Shown: positions 19,767-29,356 of the stretch, one piece after another
Layout: every line of letters starts with the position of its first letter
Position numbering within the stretch: position 1 is the stretch's first letter
Assembly (NCBI GenBank): GCA_031216915.1
Contig: CM062294.1
Coordinates: forward strand, 33,185,128 to 33,249,127
Length of the DNA stretch: 64,000 nt
From: Pictodentalium vernedei
Lineage: Eukaryota > Mollusca > Scaphopoda > Dentaliida > Dentaliidae
Direction: 5' to 3'
Made by a program: the position numbers and the translations under genes
The notes under the pieces: generated by a model
What the model was told of the DNA's origin: nothing
Seen by the model: only the letters and a program-made list of their open reading frames with translations
Databases searched by the model: none

Positions 19767-19814
19767 TTGGGCTTTAAGACCACTTTTGACAGCCAGAGTC
19801 ACCACAGCTTGGTT

Positions 19815-19877
<63 letters not shown>

Positions 19878-19923
19878 TTGGGCTTTAAGGCCACTTTTGA
19901 CAGCCAGAGTCACCACAGCTTGG
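19709..19923 (-). repeat. Duplicated SINE 3' end with expanded (ATTT)n
   Basis: Two units, each (ATTT)n of about 60 bases followed by GGGCTTTAAG(A/G)CCACTTT and CAGCCAGAGTCACCACAGC. Each is the reverse of a severely 5'-truncated SINE. The second unit is a tandem copy of the first. Confidence 0.85.
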
Positions 19924-20392
19924 AAGTTGTTCCATTACATTTCTTAAATAACATCCGATATTTCAAAGGTATGATTTTTCACCAAGTTTTCATGATACCT
20001 AATTTACTGAGTTTTGCCCTCTTTTGATTCAATTAGCTGTCATTTATTCTAGCTGTCCATCAGAAATCTTGGTTTTCTATCAGACAGAAATATTAGCAAA
20101 TGCTCAGATAATGAGTTCCATCATTACATGCTGTGTCACCAGAATGGAATTAGTTCTGACATTTTATTAACTGGTTGAGTGCCAAACTATTTTTGGTGAA
20201 CAAAATTTCTTCACATTTCTTTGTCTTTTTACAATTAAAAGGCACTCTCCCATAACTTAGAGAATGACAAATACTGTGGAGCTGGCCTGTCATTCTGAGG
20301 AGGACGATGGCTCCAGATCCTTATAGCCTGCCTGAAATTCTGCTGAGGAGAGCAAGTAACTGCCCTCCTCAAAATCCTTGAAGACGAGTCAT

Positions 20393-20680
20393 GATCTACC
20401 CTTAGAACCCGGTGCGAGACTCGGATACTTATTTTGTACATCCACATAATGGTAATTATCATTTTATCTTCGAATATATTGGGGATAAGTCAAGAATGTA
20501 GACGAATATATAATGAACTATTTATTCGTACGGATGAACGAAAAGAAAAAAAATGGAACTCACGCGAAAGGAACGTGCTTGTATTCGACCCCCTGATACA
20601 AACATCTGTATCGGGGGTCGGATACATGACAGTTGCGGAGTTAATACAGACAAAATACCTGTTGATTGTAAGATAAAAAA
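20393..20680 (+). mobile_element. Family H copy, half palindrome
   Basis: GATCTACCCTTAGAACCCGG ... GTACATCCACATAATGGTAA, then the conserved flank GGGGATAAGTCAAGAATGTA, GAACTCACGCGAAAGGAACG, and a hairpin CGACCCCCTGATACAAACAT-CTGTATCGGGGGTCG. It lacks the left arm present at 57938. Confidence 0.7.
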
Positions 20681-20756
20681 TGTTATCAGATCAGTTACAG
20701 TTTTCCGGCAGTTTTATTGTTTCTCATTCTTTTCATTTAGTCTGAAGCTTCCTCTT

Positions 20757-21227
20757 CTCCTAGATAGCTATCCAAACATCTCGGCGCCCCCTGTTGGAAT
20801 GCCATGACATTAGGAATAGCCATGGCTACATCTCCTAGATCAGCTATCCAAACATCTCGGCGTCCCCTGTTGGAATGCCACGACATTAGGAATAGCCATG
20901 GATACCTCTTCTCCTAGATCAGCTATCCAAACATCTCAGCGTCCCCTGTTGGAATGCCACAACATTAGGAATAGCCGTGGATACCTCTTCTCCTAGATCA
21001 GCTATCCAAACATCTCGGCATCCCCTGTTGGAATGCCACGACATTAGGAATAGCCATGGATACCTCTTCTCCTAGATCAGCTATCCAAACATCTCGGCGT
21101 CCCCTGTTGGAATGCCACGACATTAGGAATAGCCATGGATACCTCTTCTCCTAGATCAGCTATCCAAACATCTTGGCGTCCCCTGTTGGAATGCCATGAC
21201 ATTAGGAATAGCCGTGGATACCTCTTG
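20757..21227 (+). repeat. 79-bp tandem array, six units
   Basis: Unit starts (TCCTAGAT) at 20757, 20833, 20912, 20991, 21070 and 21149. Later units are exactly 79 bases and over 90 percent alike; the first is 76. Each carries GGAATGCCA(C/T)GACATTAGG and ends GCC(A/G)TGGATACC. Confidence 0.95.
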
Positions 21228-21360
21228 TCTCACTTGGACAAATCTCTGCTTACAACTTGGAATCTTAGCTTGCATTGAATTTTGTGTATAACTCTCTTCT
21301 TTTTTCTCTGCATCCACGTAATCATCACTGATTACCATCATAAAAATTTCTCCCCTGTTC

Positions 21361-21838
21361 AGGGACCGATCAGGACTATTTAAAATGCGCTCTAGCCTCG
21401 GAGCCTATTTTGTCAATTCATGCGCCAGATTTCAATTTACGGAGTCACACTGCTGTTTGTTACACACACTGCAAGTATGTAATAGCTCTCATCATTTTCA
21501 TTTAGTACACTCTAGCAAACATTAATCTTCACTGTGGTTTCTGATCAAGTCTTGGCTGCCTATTTAGGCAGCCAAGACTTGATCAGAAACCACAGTGAAG
21601 ATTAATGCTTGGTAATTAAGACTTGAAGTATTTAACTTAAGCACTCTACAACAACGATAAATGATAATCATATATATAATACATGTAAGAGTGTCTCTCT
21701 CGATTATCCATCGAAAGAATATCAAAATATGATCTGAGAAGTTACGTGCCAACTAAGAAGCCTATTTCTGAGATTTAAGAGCCAGGTCCTGATGTTTCAG
21801 AACCAAATACGCACTGGCGCATGCCCAGGTCGGTCCCT
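21361..21838 (+). mobile_element. hAT-like MITE, copy 1
   Basis: AGGGACCGA and TCGGTCCCT form perfect 9-bp ends. The centre TCAAGTCTTGGCTGCCTATT-TAGGCAGCCAAGACTTGA at about 21545-21590 is a palindrome. 478 bp. Flanks share only CTGTT. The second copy at 33177 has a better 8-bp duplication. Confidence 0.82.
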
Positions 21839-22117
21839 ATCTGTTGCCTGTAGGCCTGCAATGATTAATCGTGATATGCCCGAACCACGATACTGAGCAT
21901 CTCATAATTCAATACGCATCGTTGTTCACTATGTATCGCGATACAATAGAATAAATATAAATAATACCAGGCAAAACAATTTCGTAGATTTTGAAAGCTG
22001 GAGCAGTGAAACACTGGGGGTTTTTTTGCATGCCAGCATTGACAGTGCTAAATATGCCATTAACACAGGATTATTCAGTTAACCAAAGGTTGGTAAAATC
22101 CCTCTAATTTGCTAAAT

Positions 22118-22533
22118 TTTTTTTTTTTTTTTTTTTTAATTAGGGTTTAACGACACATTAACAGCCAGGGTCATATCATGTCAGTGATAGTTTTATGAGT
22201 GGAGGAAGCCAGAGTACCCGGAGAGAACCACCGAGCAACGACGAGCAGCTATCAGCTCTCCAACATCGTAACCCTGAACTCTGCATCACTGCACAGGCAG
22301 GGTTAGATTGGTTGAAGACATGCGCACCATCGACGTGCAGTATGCCTTAGTACACTGCGTCATCGTGCCCCCATGTAGGCAATCGGGGTTAAGTGCCTTG
22401 CCCAAGGACACAACGCGGCGAGCACGAATCAGTCGCTGAAATGGTCACCCATCCAACTACTAACCGCGCTCGACATTGCTTAACTTCGGTGATCTGACGA
22501 GAACCGGTTACCCCGACGCCACCACGCCCCCTT
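22118..22533 (-). mobile_element. 5S rRNA-headed SINE, full length
   Basis: On the minus strand the head runs from 22533 leftward: GGGGGCGTGGTGGCGTCGGG, then 5S-like CTCGTCAGATCACCGAAG, TTAAGCAATGTCGAGCGCGG, TAGTAGTTGGATGGGTGACC (22443-22507). The shared SINE body follows, then TGTCGTTAAACCCTAATT and poly-A (poly-T at 22118-22137). An 11-bp duplication, ATTTGCTAAAT, lies at 22107-22117 and 22534-22544. The 5S internal promoter (A box, IE and C box region) would drive RNA polymerase III transcription (known for SINE3-type elements). Confidence 0.92.
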
Positions 22534-22556
22534 ATTTGCTAAATATTTGATTAATC

Positions 22557-22612
22557 CATTATATCATATCTTGTTTGACAGAGCTCTGTCAAACAAGATA
22601 TAAGGGATTAAA
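22557..22612. repeat. Isolated family B core palindrome
   Basis: TATCTTGTTTGACAGAGCTC and its complement with no loop and no B termini nearby. Confidence 0.7.
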
Positions 22613-22660
22613 TTGTTTGAGCATATTTTCTGAGAGGAAAACACACCGAAAAATGGGTCA

Positions 22661-22910
22661 TTAACCCTTTACTTAACATGCAAAGCAGACAACACTTGCA
22701 AAAAAAATTCTTGAATAATTAATTTTTTTCATTTTTTGTCTCAAAAACATAGGTTATGACCCCTCGTGGAACAAGCTTGATGAGCTCGTTCCAATGAGGG
22801 GTCATAACCTATGTTTTTGAGACAAAAAATTCAAAAATAATGAAAATTAACTGGTGATTCTTGAGAACAGTGCTGGCCGGTTTTGGCCATTACGTTCGGT
22901 AAAGGGTTAA
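22661..22910 (+). mobile_element. Family A MITE
   Basis: TTAACCCTTTACTTAACATG to CGGTAAAGGGTTAA. The core has GTGGAACAAGCTTGATGAGC-TCGTTCCAATG, so its arms are partly mismatched. 250 bp. Confidence 0.85.
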
Positions 22911-24277
22911 ATCAAAACCTGAAATATCAAAACCGGAAATAAATGAAAGCTAATGGTCATCACTTTGAGAAGTACATGTTGTTTAAAGAATGCATTCAGA
23001 AATTTGTAATAAAAGGAAGCTACTGAAAATGAATATATGTTGTTCAAAGTTTTTGATAGTTGTATTTGCACGGCATGAGAGATCATATGTATCATGATAG
23101 ATATCACATTGTAATTTGTATAGATTGAATCATGATATCGTTAGGAAAGCATATTGCAGCCATATTTGCCTGGTAATGCCAATTTTCCTGATTGCATTCA
23201 ATGAATAATGGTGAACAATTTATTAGTCCCCCAAGGTTTTACACTGTCTGTCTGTCCGTCCGTCCGTCCGTCCGTCCGTCCGTCCGTCCGTCCGTCCGTC
23301 CGTCCGTCCGTCCTCCCTCCCTCCCTCCCTCCCTCCCTCATTTATGTTACCACCTGTATCTCATATATGCTTCAACGCTGTACTTTCATTTTTATACTAT
23401 TGGTGACACATAATAGGAGGATGATGCACGTCAAAAAGTTTTGAAAAAAAAATTCAAGATGGCCGACTGGCGGCCATTTTTGTTGGAAATTGCGTGTATT
23501 TCGTTATATGTTCAGAACTTCTGAACGACATTTCCGATTTCAGTAATTTTGGGTATGGAGGTCTATCAGCATAAGATAAATAACATATCATACAGATTTT
23601 TTCTTCGTGCATAAATTATGCAAATTAGCCTTACTCAACCTTGTTTTCGGGTAATATTTTTGTGCGTATTATGTTGTGTTCTGTTACCACCCGTATCTCA
23701 GAGATGCTTTGACGCTTTTGTTTAAAATGTTCAGATTTGATGGGGCATTGGGACTAGTTTGTTGAGTTGTTCCTTTGATATTGATATTTGTTTGGGTTTT
23801 ATTGAGGAAATATCAATATATTTCACAGTAATCCACCTACCGTGGGGGACAATTGTCTGATCGCTGGCTATCGGCATTGCACTTGTTTGAAAACGAATTA
23901 GTTGTACCATGCATCAAGGATGATAACTCTAGCTTGGTTCATATCAACCAAGATTGTCATCATATCAGCCAAGTTCGAAGTCATATCAGCCAAGTTTGAT
24001 AATGGGCAGTTCTGGGAAAGAAAATCTTATTGAATAAATTTGGTTTTTACAGGCCTGGTAAAAACATCTTTTGAGGTCACATATCATACTGTATTTGGAC
24101 AATCAATAGGCTTGAATGTTGACAAACATTCTCATTCAAAAATTAAAACATGAAATCGTTGAAGGAATCATCAAGTAAAATGTTCATTACTGTTATAAAA
24201 AAAATAATGCATAGAATATGTTTTCCAAAGAAAATTCCGAATTTTTACAATATTTTGGGAGAATTTGATGGTAAAGA
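22911..24277. other. No gene; (GTCC)n and (CCTC)n microsatellites
   Basis: 23249-23338 is (GTCC)n changing to (CTCC)n; it creates artificial SVRPSVRPS and LPPSLPPS reading frames. 23440-23490 has CAAGATGGCCGACTGGCGGC, like the units of the 51-53 kb array. 23910-24000 repeats CATATCAGCCAAG three times. No gene seen. Confidence 0.7.
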
Positions 24278-24445
24278 TACAGTAGAACCTGTCTTGAGAG
24301 ACCGCCCTTTGGGCCACACAAAAGTGGTCTCTCAAAACAGGTTTCAGGTTTTCTCAAGTCAGTGAATAACCCACCACAAAATTCAGAAATGGAGAAGAAT
24401 GGATTTTTGTAATTACTTTGTAGTTTTTCTTTTTTATGAAGTTTT

Positions 24446-24580
24446 TGTAACAAATTGAAATGGACTGTTATAAAAATTATAAAAAAAAATTAGTGTGGAA
24501 AATCTTCATTGAAGATTTTCAACACTAATTTATTTTTATAATTTTTATAACAGTCCATTTCAATTTGTTACAAAAAGATT
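24446..24580. repeat. Palindrome inside family E
   Basis: AAATTGAAATGGACTGTTAT ... ATAACAGTCCATTTCAATTT with the centre GGAAAATCTTCATTGAAGAT-TTTC. Arms are nearly perfect over about 60 bases. Confidence 0.8.
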
Positions 24581-24908
24581 TTCAACACAAATTTATTTTT
24601 ATTCCTATCTGTCACATTTCAGGTATGTATGAAATTGTTTATTCAGCAATAATCCTAATCTTTTCACAGGGGTTTTATAAAAACATCTAAATCTTTAATG
24701 AGTCAGCAATTGAAACCCAATTAAGAGCTTTTAATATTTTTAATTATGTTAGTATAACCGCAATGGATTTTCCAATTCCAAAACAGGTAAAAAGTTTCTG
24801 TCATGGTTTCAGTCTTCAAAGGGGTGGTCTCTCAAGACAGGTCTATTATGGCATAAAAATACAAGTTGGTACCAGGTCACAGTGGTCTCTCAAGACAGGT
24901 GGTCTCCC

Positions 24909-25620
24909 GAATCCCTGACATCTGCCCCCCGGCTGTCTACCCCCCTCCCCCCCCCCCCTGTCAAAATTGATAGAAGAGGACACCTGCCCCCCTTGTGATT
25001 TTCCAGAGCTGGACACCTGCCCCCCAGCTAATTTGTATACCGTGGACACCTGCCCCCTGCTGGTTTATACGCCTATAGGACATATGGGCGTATTTTTTAA
25101 CAAAAAATATTATAGTAACTTATTGATATGAGCAGGCTTTTTACTGTGGAACACGCAATATATTTTTAGGTTTTATCCAGTGGGGAATAGAATATAATGA
25201 ACAACATTTGTCATGGAAATTGTCGACACATTTTCGACTGCATGGCCTTTATAAAGTTGGAAAAATAGATTTTCTACTTATTCCAAAACAAATTCCTATG
25301 AATCTTCTAGAAAAAAAAAAACTATGTGCAAAGGCGGGGATATACTTGAGTGGTATTAAAATGAGATTAATAATAAATATATCACATTGACACTTTTTTG
25401 ACAGTTTTAGTGTTTATTATTAGATGTGTCCTATAGGTGTATAAACCAGCAGGGGGGCAGGTGTCCACGGTATAAAAATTAGCTGGGGGGCAGATGTCCT
25501 GTTAATAAAATTTGGTAGGGGGGCAGGTGTCCAACCCTGGAAAATCAAGAGGGGGCAGGTGTCCTCTTCTATCAATTTTGACAGGGGGGCAGACAGCCGG
25601 GGGGCAGGTGTCCGTATCCC
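24909..25620. mobile_element. Inverted-repeat element nested in family E
   Basis: An exact 8-bp duplication, GGTCTCCC, lies at 24901-24908 and 25621-25628. Arms of about 180 bases at each end carry repeated GGACACCTGCCCCC motifs in opposite orientation; the left begins GAATCCCTGACATCTGCC, the right ends GGCAGGTGTCCGTATCCC. The 8-bp duplication suggests a hAT-like element. Confidence 0.78.
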
Positions 25621-25838
25621 GGTCTCCCATAGCAGGTCCATTATAGAGTAAAACCAATCGGTGCCTGATAGATGTGGTCTCTCAAGACAGGTGGTCTTCC
25701 ATAGCAGGTCCATTATAGAGTAAAACCAATCGGTGCCTGATAGATGTGGTCTCTCAAGACAGGTGGTCTCTCAAGACAGGTTTTACTGTATACGTCAACA
25801 AAACATTTCAAAGCATTGCTCCATGCTATTATCATTGT

Positions 25839-26383
25839 TTAACTCTTTCAACACGAGAGGCCACTTTTCCGCACATCATAATTTCATTAAGTAAGATGGC
25901 TACTAAGTGAACGTGTGTAGTAGACTGAAGGCTGCACGTTGAAAATATTAATTGCTCCACCCCCAAATAATCGATATGGACTCTTCCAATTTCTGCCATT
26001 TAACTGGCATGGAAGATACCACCAGTGTTCAATATCAATTCAATCAACTCAATATCATCTCCGAAGTGGCAGACTATACTTGCCTGAAAACCCAGACCGA
26101 CTGCACTCTCGGGGAGAGGTAGTACCTTTGTGAGAGGACCCAACCCCTCACACTGGTCTTCATCCGAGGGTTCAACCGACATCAGTCAAAGAGAATATCA
26201 CGCCGCCGCAACCGGTGACTCCTGCCGAGTACCTGAACCTGTTCCTCCTTCAACACGAGTAGACATGTGGAAATTAGTCACTTACAGTCAACGAGGGTCG
26301 AAAGGGGCTTGTTCCCCATATCGTCCCTGCGCGCCTTCGGCGCGTTAAACCATTCCATTCGCACCAGTGTTCAAAGAGTTAAT
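25839..26383 (+). mobile_element. Family G MITE with retroposon insert
   Basis: Left part TTTAACTCTTTCAACACGAG; half core GGCTGCACGTTGAAAATATT (the partner arm is lost); right end GTTCAAAGAGTTAA at 26383. A 329-bp insert sits just before the right end. Confidence 0.65.
26033..26361. mobile_element. Unclassified retroposon-like insert
   Basis: Flanked by an exact 13-bp duplication, CACCAGTGTTCAA (26020-26032, 26362-26374), which interrupts family G. GC-richer than its surroundings. The left edge has AATCAACTCAATATC-type repeats; the right has GCGCGCCTTCGGCGCG (a hairpin) and CCATTCCATTCG. No SINE head recognised. Confidence 0.7.
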
Positions 26384-26730
26384 GTTTTTGCCCTGGCTAA
26401 CTTGTGTTTTGAAAGTATCATTATTGCAACATTTTCAGTGAAAAAACCTGGGAGTAGAAGTGTTTGTAGTCATATTATGTACCAAGACATGCACTGAATA
26501 AGTAATAATTGTTATTTCCGTATCTCAATCGACTGATTGCTGCTTTTGAAAATAAGCAACAATTGAATAAAAATATTTTCTGAAGTAATAAAATTCATTT
26601 GACTTGCACTTTGTACATTTGACTTTTATCTCCATATTGGAAAAATATCAGTACTTGATCTACGTGCTTTATTTATTTTACAGTTTCATTTATAAAGGTT
26701 GATTTACTATTGTAGTGTCTGGATATAACT
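26384..26730. other. No gene recognised
   Basis: AT-rich, nothing recognised. Confidence 0.4.
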
Positions 26731-26979
26731 TTAACCCTTTACCCAACGCAGATGATTTCAGAATTTATTATTTTAAATATCATTTTTGAATTTTTTTCAA
26801 AAAATTTCAGCAAAACCATATCATGTGACCCCTCTTTGGAACGAGCTCGACGAGCTCGTTCCAAAGAGGGGTCACATGATATGGTTTTGTTGAAATTTTT
26901 CGAAAAATAATATTTTTTCAGCTGCTGAATTTGCATATTACGCAGGCGGATGTGGGCGATTCGTTGGGTAAAGGGTTAA
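26731..26979 (+). mobile_element. Family A MITE
   Basis: TTAACCCTTTACCCAACGC to TTGGGTAAAGGGTTAA. The core at 26820-26885 carries the TTTGG/CCAAA variant in both arms (GACCCCTCTTTGGAACGAGC with its mirror). Confidence 0.88.
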
Positions 26980-27114
26980 CAGGTCGGGGCTTATATTTTG
27001 ACGAAAATACAAGAATCGATTCATGCAAAGATTTGCTCAACAAAAACAGCAAGAATCCATGTAGATTCTCGCTGCTCCTCTGCTAGGATTCACGTGAAAA
27101 GAATTGAGTCACTT

Positions 27115-27353
27115 TTAACCCTTTACCTGACACAGTGGCAGCAAATTAACCAATACAAGGCTAAAATGACCTGAAATATCCTGACACTTTGTGAATAAAA
27201 TTGTACAAATATGGCTGTCATTGGAACTGGCTCAATGACCTGTTTCTCAGGTATTTGGAAGGCTTTGCTGGTATATATTGTTTATTTTTTTAAAAATTAT
27301 CAAATTCATTTAATGTTTTAAAAATTAAAAACTGTGTTAGGTCAAAAAGTTAA
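27115..27353 (+). mobile_element. Family A variant (A2)
   Basis: TTAACCCTTTACCTGACAC to TTAGGTCAAAAAGTTAA. The interior (ACAAATATGGCTGTCATTGG, AACTGGCTCAATGACC) matches the 14743 copy rather than classic A. Confidence 0.75.
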
Positions 27354-27542
27354 CATGTGTTATCAGTATACAACAGGGGTTCAACCATATGCATGGTGGC
27401 CTCATGGGATACTGGGACTTTCGTAGTAAGGTATGGATTCTCGTAACCATTTTCGAAAGAATCCAAATGGATTCTCCCAAATTTAGATGAAATATAAACC
27501 CTGCATGTGTTAGTGTGAAGGCTGAGAGGAGGAACACAGAAT

Positions 27543-27765
27543 ATAGTGCTGCTTATTTCAAGACTTTTTTTCATTGAACCATGGAGGTACTTTGATGTAA
27601 AACACTGTTGGAAAGATCACTATGAGCTCTTTCCAACATTGTTTTACATCAAGCACTTGATCTCCATGGTGCCCCTGTTGCAACCACAGGAAGTGATGCA
27701 GTGTTTGTTTACTGTAGTAAACAAGCTCAGTTTTACTAATAAAAATAGGACCCATTAATCATACA
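27543..27765 (+). repeat. Palindrome joined to family K
   Basis: ACTTTGATGTAAAACACTGT-TGGAAAGA ... TCTTTCCAACATTGTTTTAC-ATCAAG fold-back at 27590-27658, followed by family K text (GTTTGTTTACTGTAGTAAAC, AATAGGACCC). Confidence 0.6.
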
Positions 27766-27814
27766 GCCCGTAATTAACCCCTTGAATCACTGAGGCCACT
27801 TTTCAGGCCCAGTA

Positions 27815-28194
27815 CTTATTTATTTATTTATTTATTTATTGGTGTTTAAGGTCACATACTTGTGTGCACAATGTCTAATCGTGACTGTGACAGTTTTATG
27901 GGTGGAGGAAGCCGGAGTACTGGAGAGAACCACCGAGCATCAACAAGCAACTGTCAGCTCCTCAACATACTAACTCTGTTCAAGCTCTGCTCAAGCAAGG
28001 TTACAGAGGTTGAAGACATGTGCACCCTTGACGTGCAGTACGCTTTAGTACATGGTGTCACCGTGCCCCCATGTAGGCAACCGGGATAAAGTGCCTTGCC
28101 CAAGGACACAACGTGGGTCATCCCGAATGGGGATTGAACTCTGGACCTCTAGCATAGTTGTCCAATAGTCGACTACTGAGCCACCGTGCTCCCC
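27815..28194 (-). mobile_element. tRNA-type SINE in family G
   Basis: (ATTT)n tail at the left, head at the right (GGGGAGCACGGTGGCTCAGT; B box AGTTCAATCCCC). An exact 14-bp duplication, TTTCAGGCCCAGTA, lies at 27801-27814 and 28195-28208. It belongs to the subtype with GAGCTTGAACAGAGTTAG in the body. Confidence 0.95.
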
Positions 28195-28371
28195 TTTCAG
28201 GCCCAGTAACATGATACTTCATAATTTCATTATGTAGGTTTGACTTTTGAATGAAGGTGTGGTGTAGTCCAATCAATATTTTCAATTGGGGCTGCACGTT
28301 GGAAATATTAATTGGTCTACCCCCAGATAAAGAATGTGGACTCTTCGTTGCTGCCACTTAATTGATATGGA

Positions 28372-29099
28372 CAGTGGCGGTGCCAGAAATTTTTTTGTGG
28401 GGGGGGCAACTAGGGGGGCAGACTCCCATGAAGGGGGGCAAATACGTAAAGGATCATATCATTACTTTGTTATGAGGTAGTCAAACTTGGACCCAAAGTC
28501 CGTAATATACGTTTTTTGGTTTGGTACGTCCTGTGGACGTACCAAACCAAAAAAATTATATTACAGACTTTGGGTCCAAGTTTCGACTAAATGTAATGGT
28601 AATTAGCGGTCCTCCTTTCAAAAAATTCTGGATCCGCGTCTGGTGGGTCTGTGCGTGAGAGAGAGACTTCAAATAATTGAACAGTGCAAGGGGGATAATG
28701 CCCGTCTGTCATAATGCGAAATCCATGAATTTTTTAGACAAGGGATATGGATAGACATGCCTTTGTTGGCTCATAACTTAATTATAACTTATAAGTATCT
28801 GCATCCGAGTCTTTAAATCTCTACTGCCTGGATGTGTTCATCAGCTAGCCTGAGGCTTTGGGCTAAGTGTGTATGGGAAATTATTGGGAATAAAAAAAGA
28901 GAGGGGTGTGTGTGTGTGTGAGAGAGAGAGTGACTGAATGTGTTTGTGTGTGAGGGGTGGATGGAAATGCATGCGAGATGGTTGGGGGAGGGGGGGGCAA
29001 CTGGGGGGGGGGGGGGGGCAAAGCCTTTGTTTGGGGAGGGGGGGGGGGGGCAAATGCCCCCCCCCCCCCCCCCCCCACCCCCCCATAGCGCCTCCACTG
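28372..29099. mobile_element. hAT-like element in family G
   Basis: Ends CAGTGGCGGTGCCAG and GGCGC(C)TCCACTG-type inverse, with an exact 8-bp duplication, GATATGGA, at 28364-28371 and 29100-29107. It contains a palindrome at about 28490-28585 (GGACCCAAAGTCCGTAATAT ... GGTTTGGTACGTCC), GGGGGG tracts and a (GT)n/(GA)n run. CAGTGGCGG ends with 8-bp duplications are typical of hAT (known). Confidence 0.88.
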
Positions 29100-29134
29100 G
29101 ATATGGAAGATACCACTAGGGTTCAAAGGGTTAA

Positions 29135-29356
29135 ATTATTTCTCACCTTCCGTTTACTATTTGTAATCAATTTTGCTGTTTGCTAACAATCATTGATTTT
29201 GGAGAGGAAGTCCACCAAAATAAATAACTAAATAAATAAATCTACAAAACGAAAAGTACACAGCTTTTTATCATCATGGAAAGCAGATCATGAAATGAAA
29301 GCTATGGGCTGTTTGAGTTTACGTTCATTTTTTCTCAGGTCCAGTAACTTAGGCAG
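29135..29356. other. No gene recognised
   Basis: Short AT-rich stretch with one (AAAT)n run at about 29219-29241. Confidence 0.4.

Larger units (their letters stand above)
24280..25788 (+). mobile_element. Family E composite element (TA-flanked)
   Basis: CAGTAGAACCTGTCTTGAGA at the left and CTCAAGACAGGTTTTACTG at the right, TA on both sides. GGTCTCTCAAGACAGG repeats internally several times near both ends. 1509 bp, but 712 of these are a nested insert. No coding region. Confidence 0.85.
27774..29134 (+). mobile_element. Family G MITE with two nested insertions
   Basis: TTAACCCCTTGAATCACTG at 27774, GGGTTCAAAGGGTTAA ending at 29134. Its own sequence resumes exactly after a SINE and after a hAT-like element. 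Removing both leaves about 230 bases. Confidence 0.85.

Noticed and set aside
19665-20027. 120-codon frame rich in YLFI repeats
   Set aside because: A translation of (ATTT)n SINE tails; not a membrane protein.
20757-21227. Possible CRISPR-like array
   Set aside because: Units are contiguous 79-bp repeats without unique spacers, in an animal genome; a plain tandem repeat.
22443-22507. Possible 5S rRNA gene
   Set aside because: Only the internal part of 5S is present, diverged and fused to the SINE body with a poly-A tail; a retroposon head and not a functional gene.
23192-23444. Reading frames with SVRPSVRPS and LPPSLPPS repeats
   Set aside because: They are translations of the (GTCC)n and (CTCC)n microsatellites, with no start context or domain.
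28813-29186. Gly- or Pro-rich reading frames on both strands
   Set aside because: Produced by poly-G/poly-C and (GT)n tracts inside the hAT-like element.
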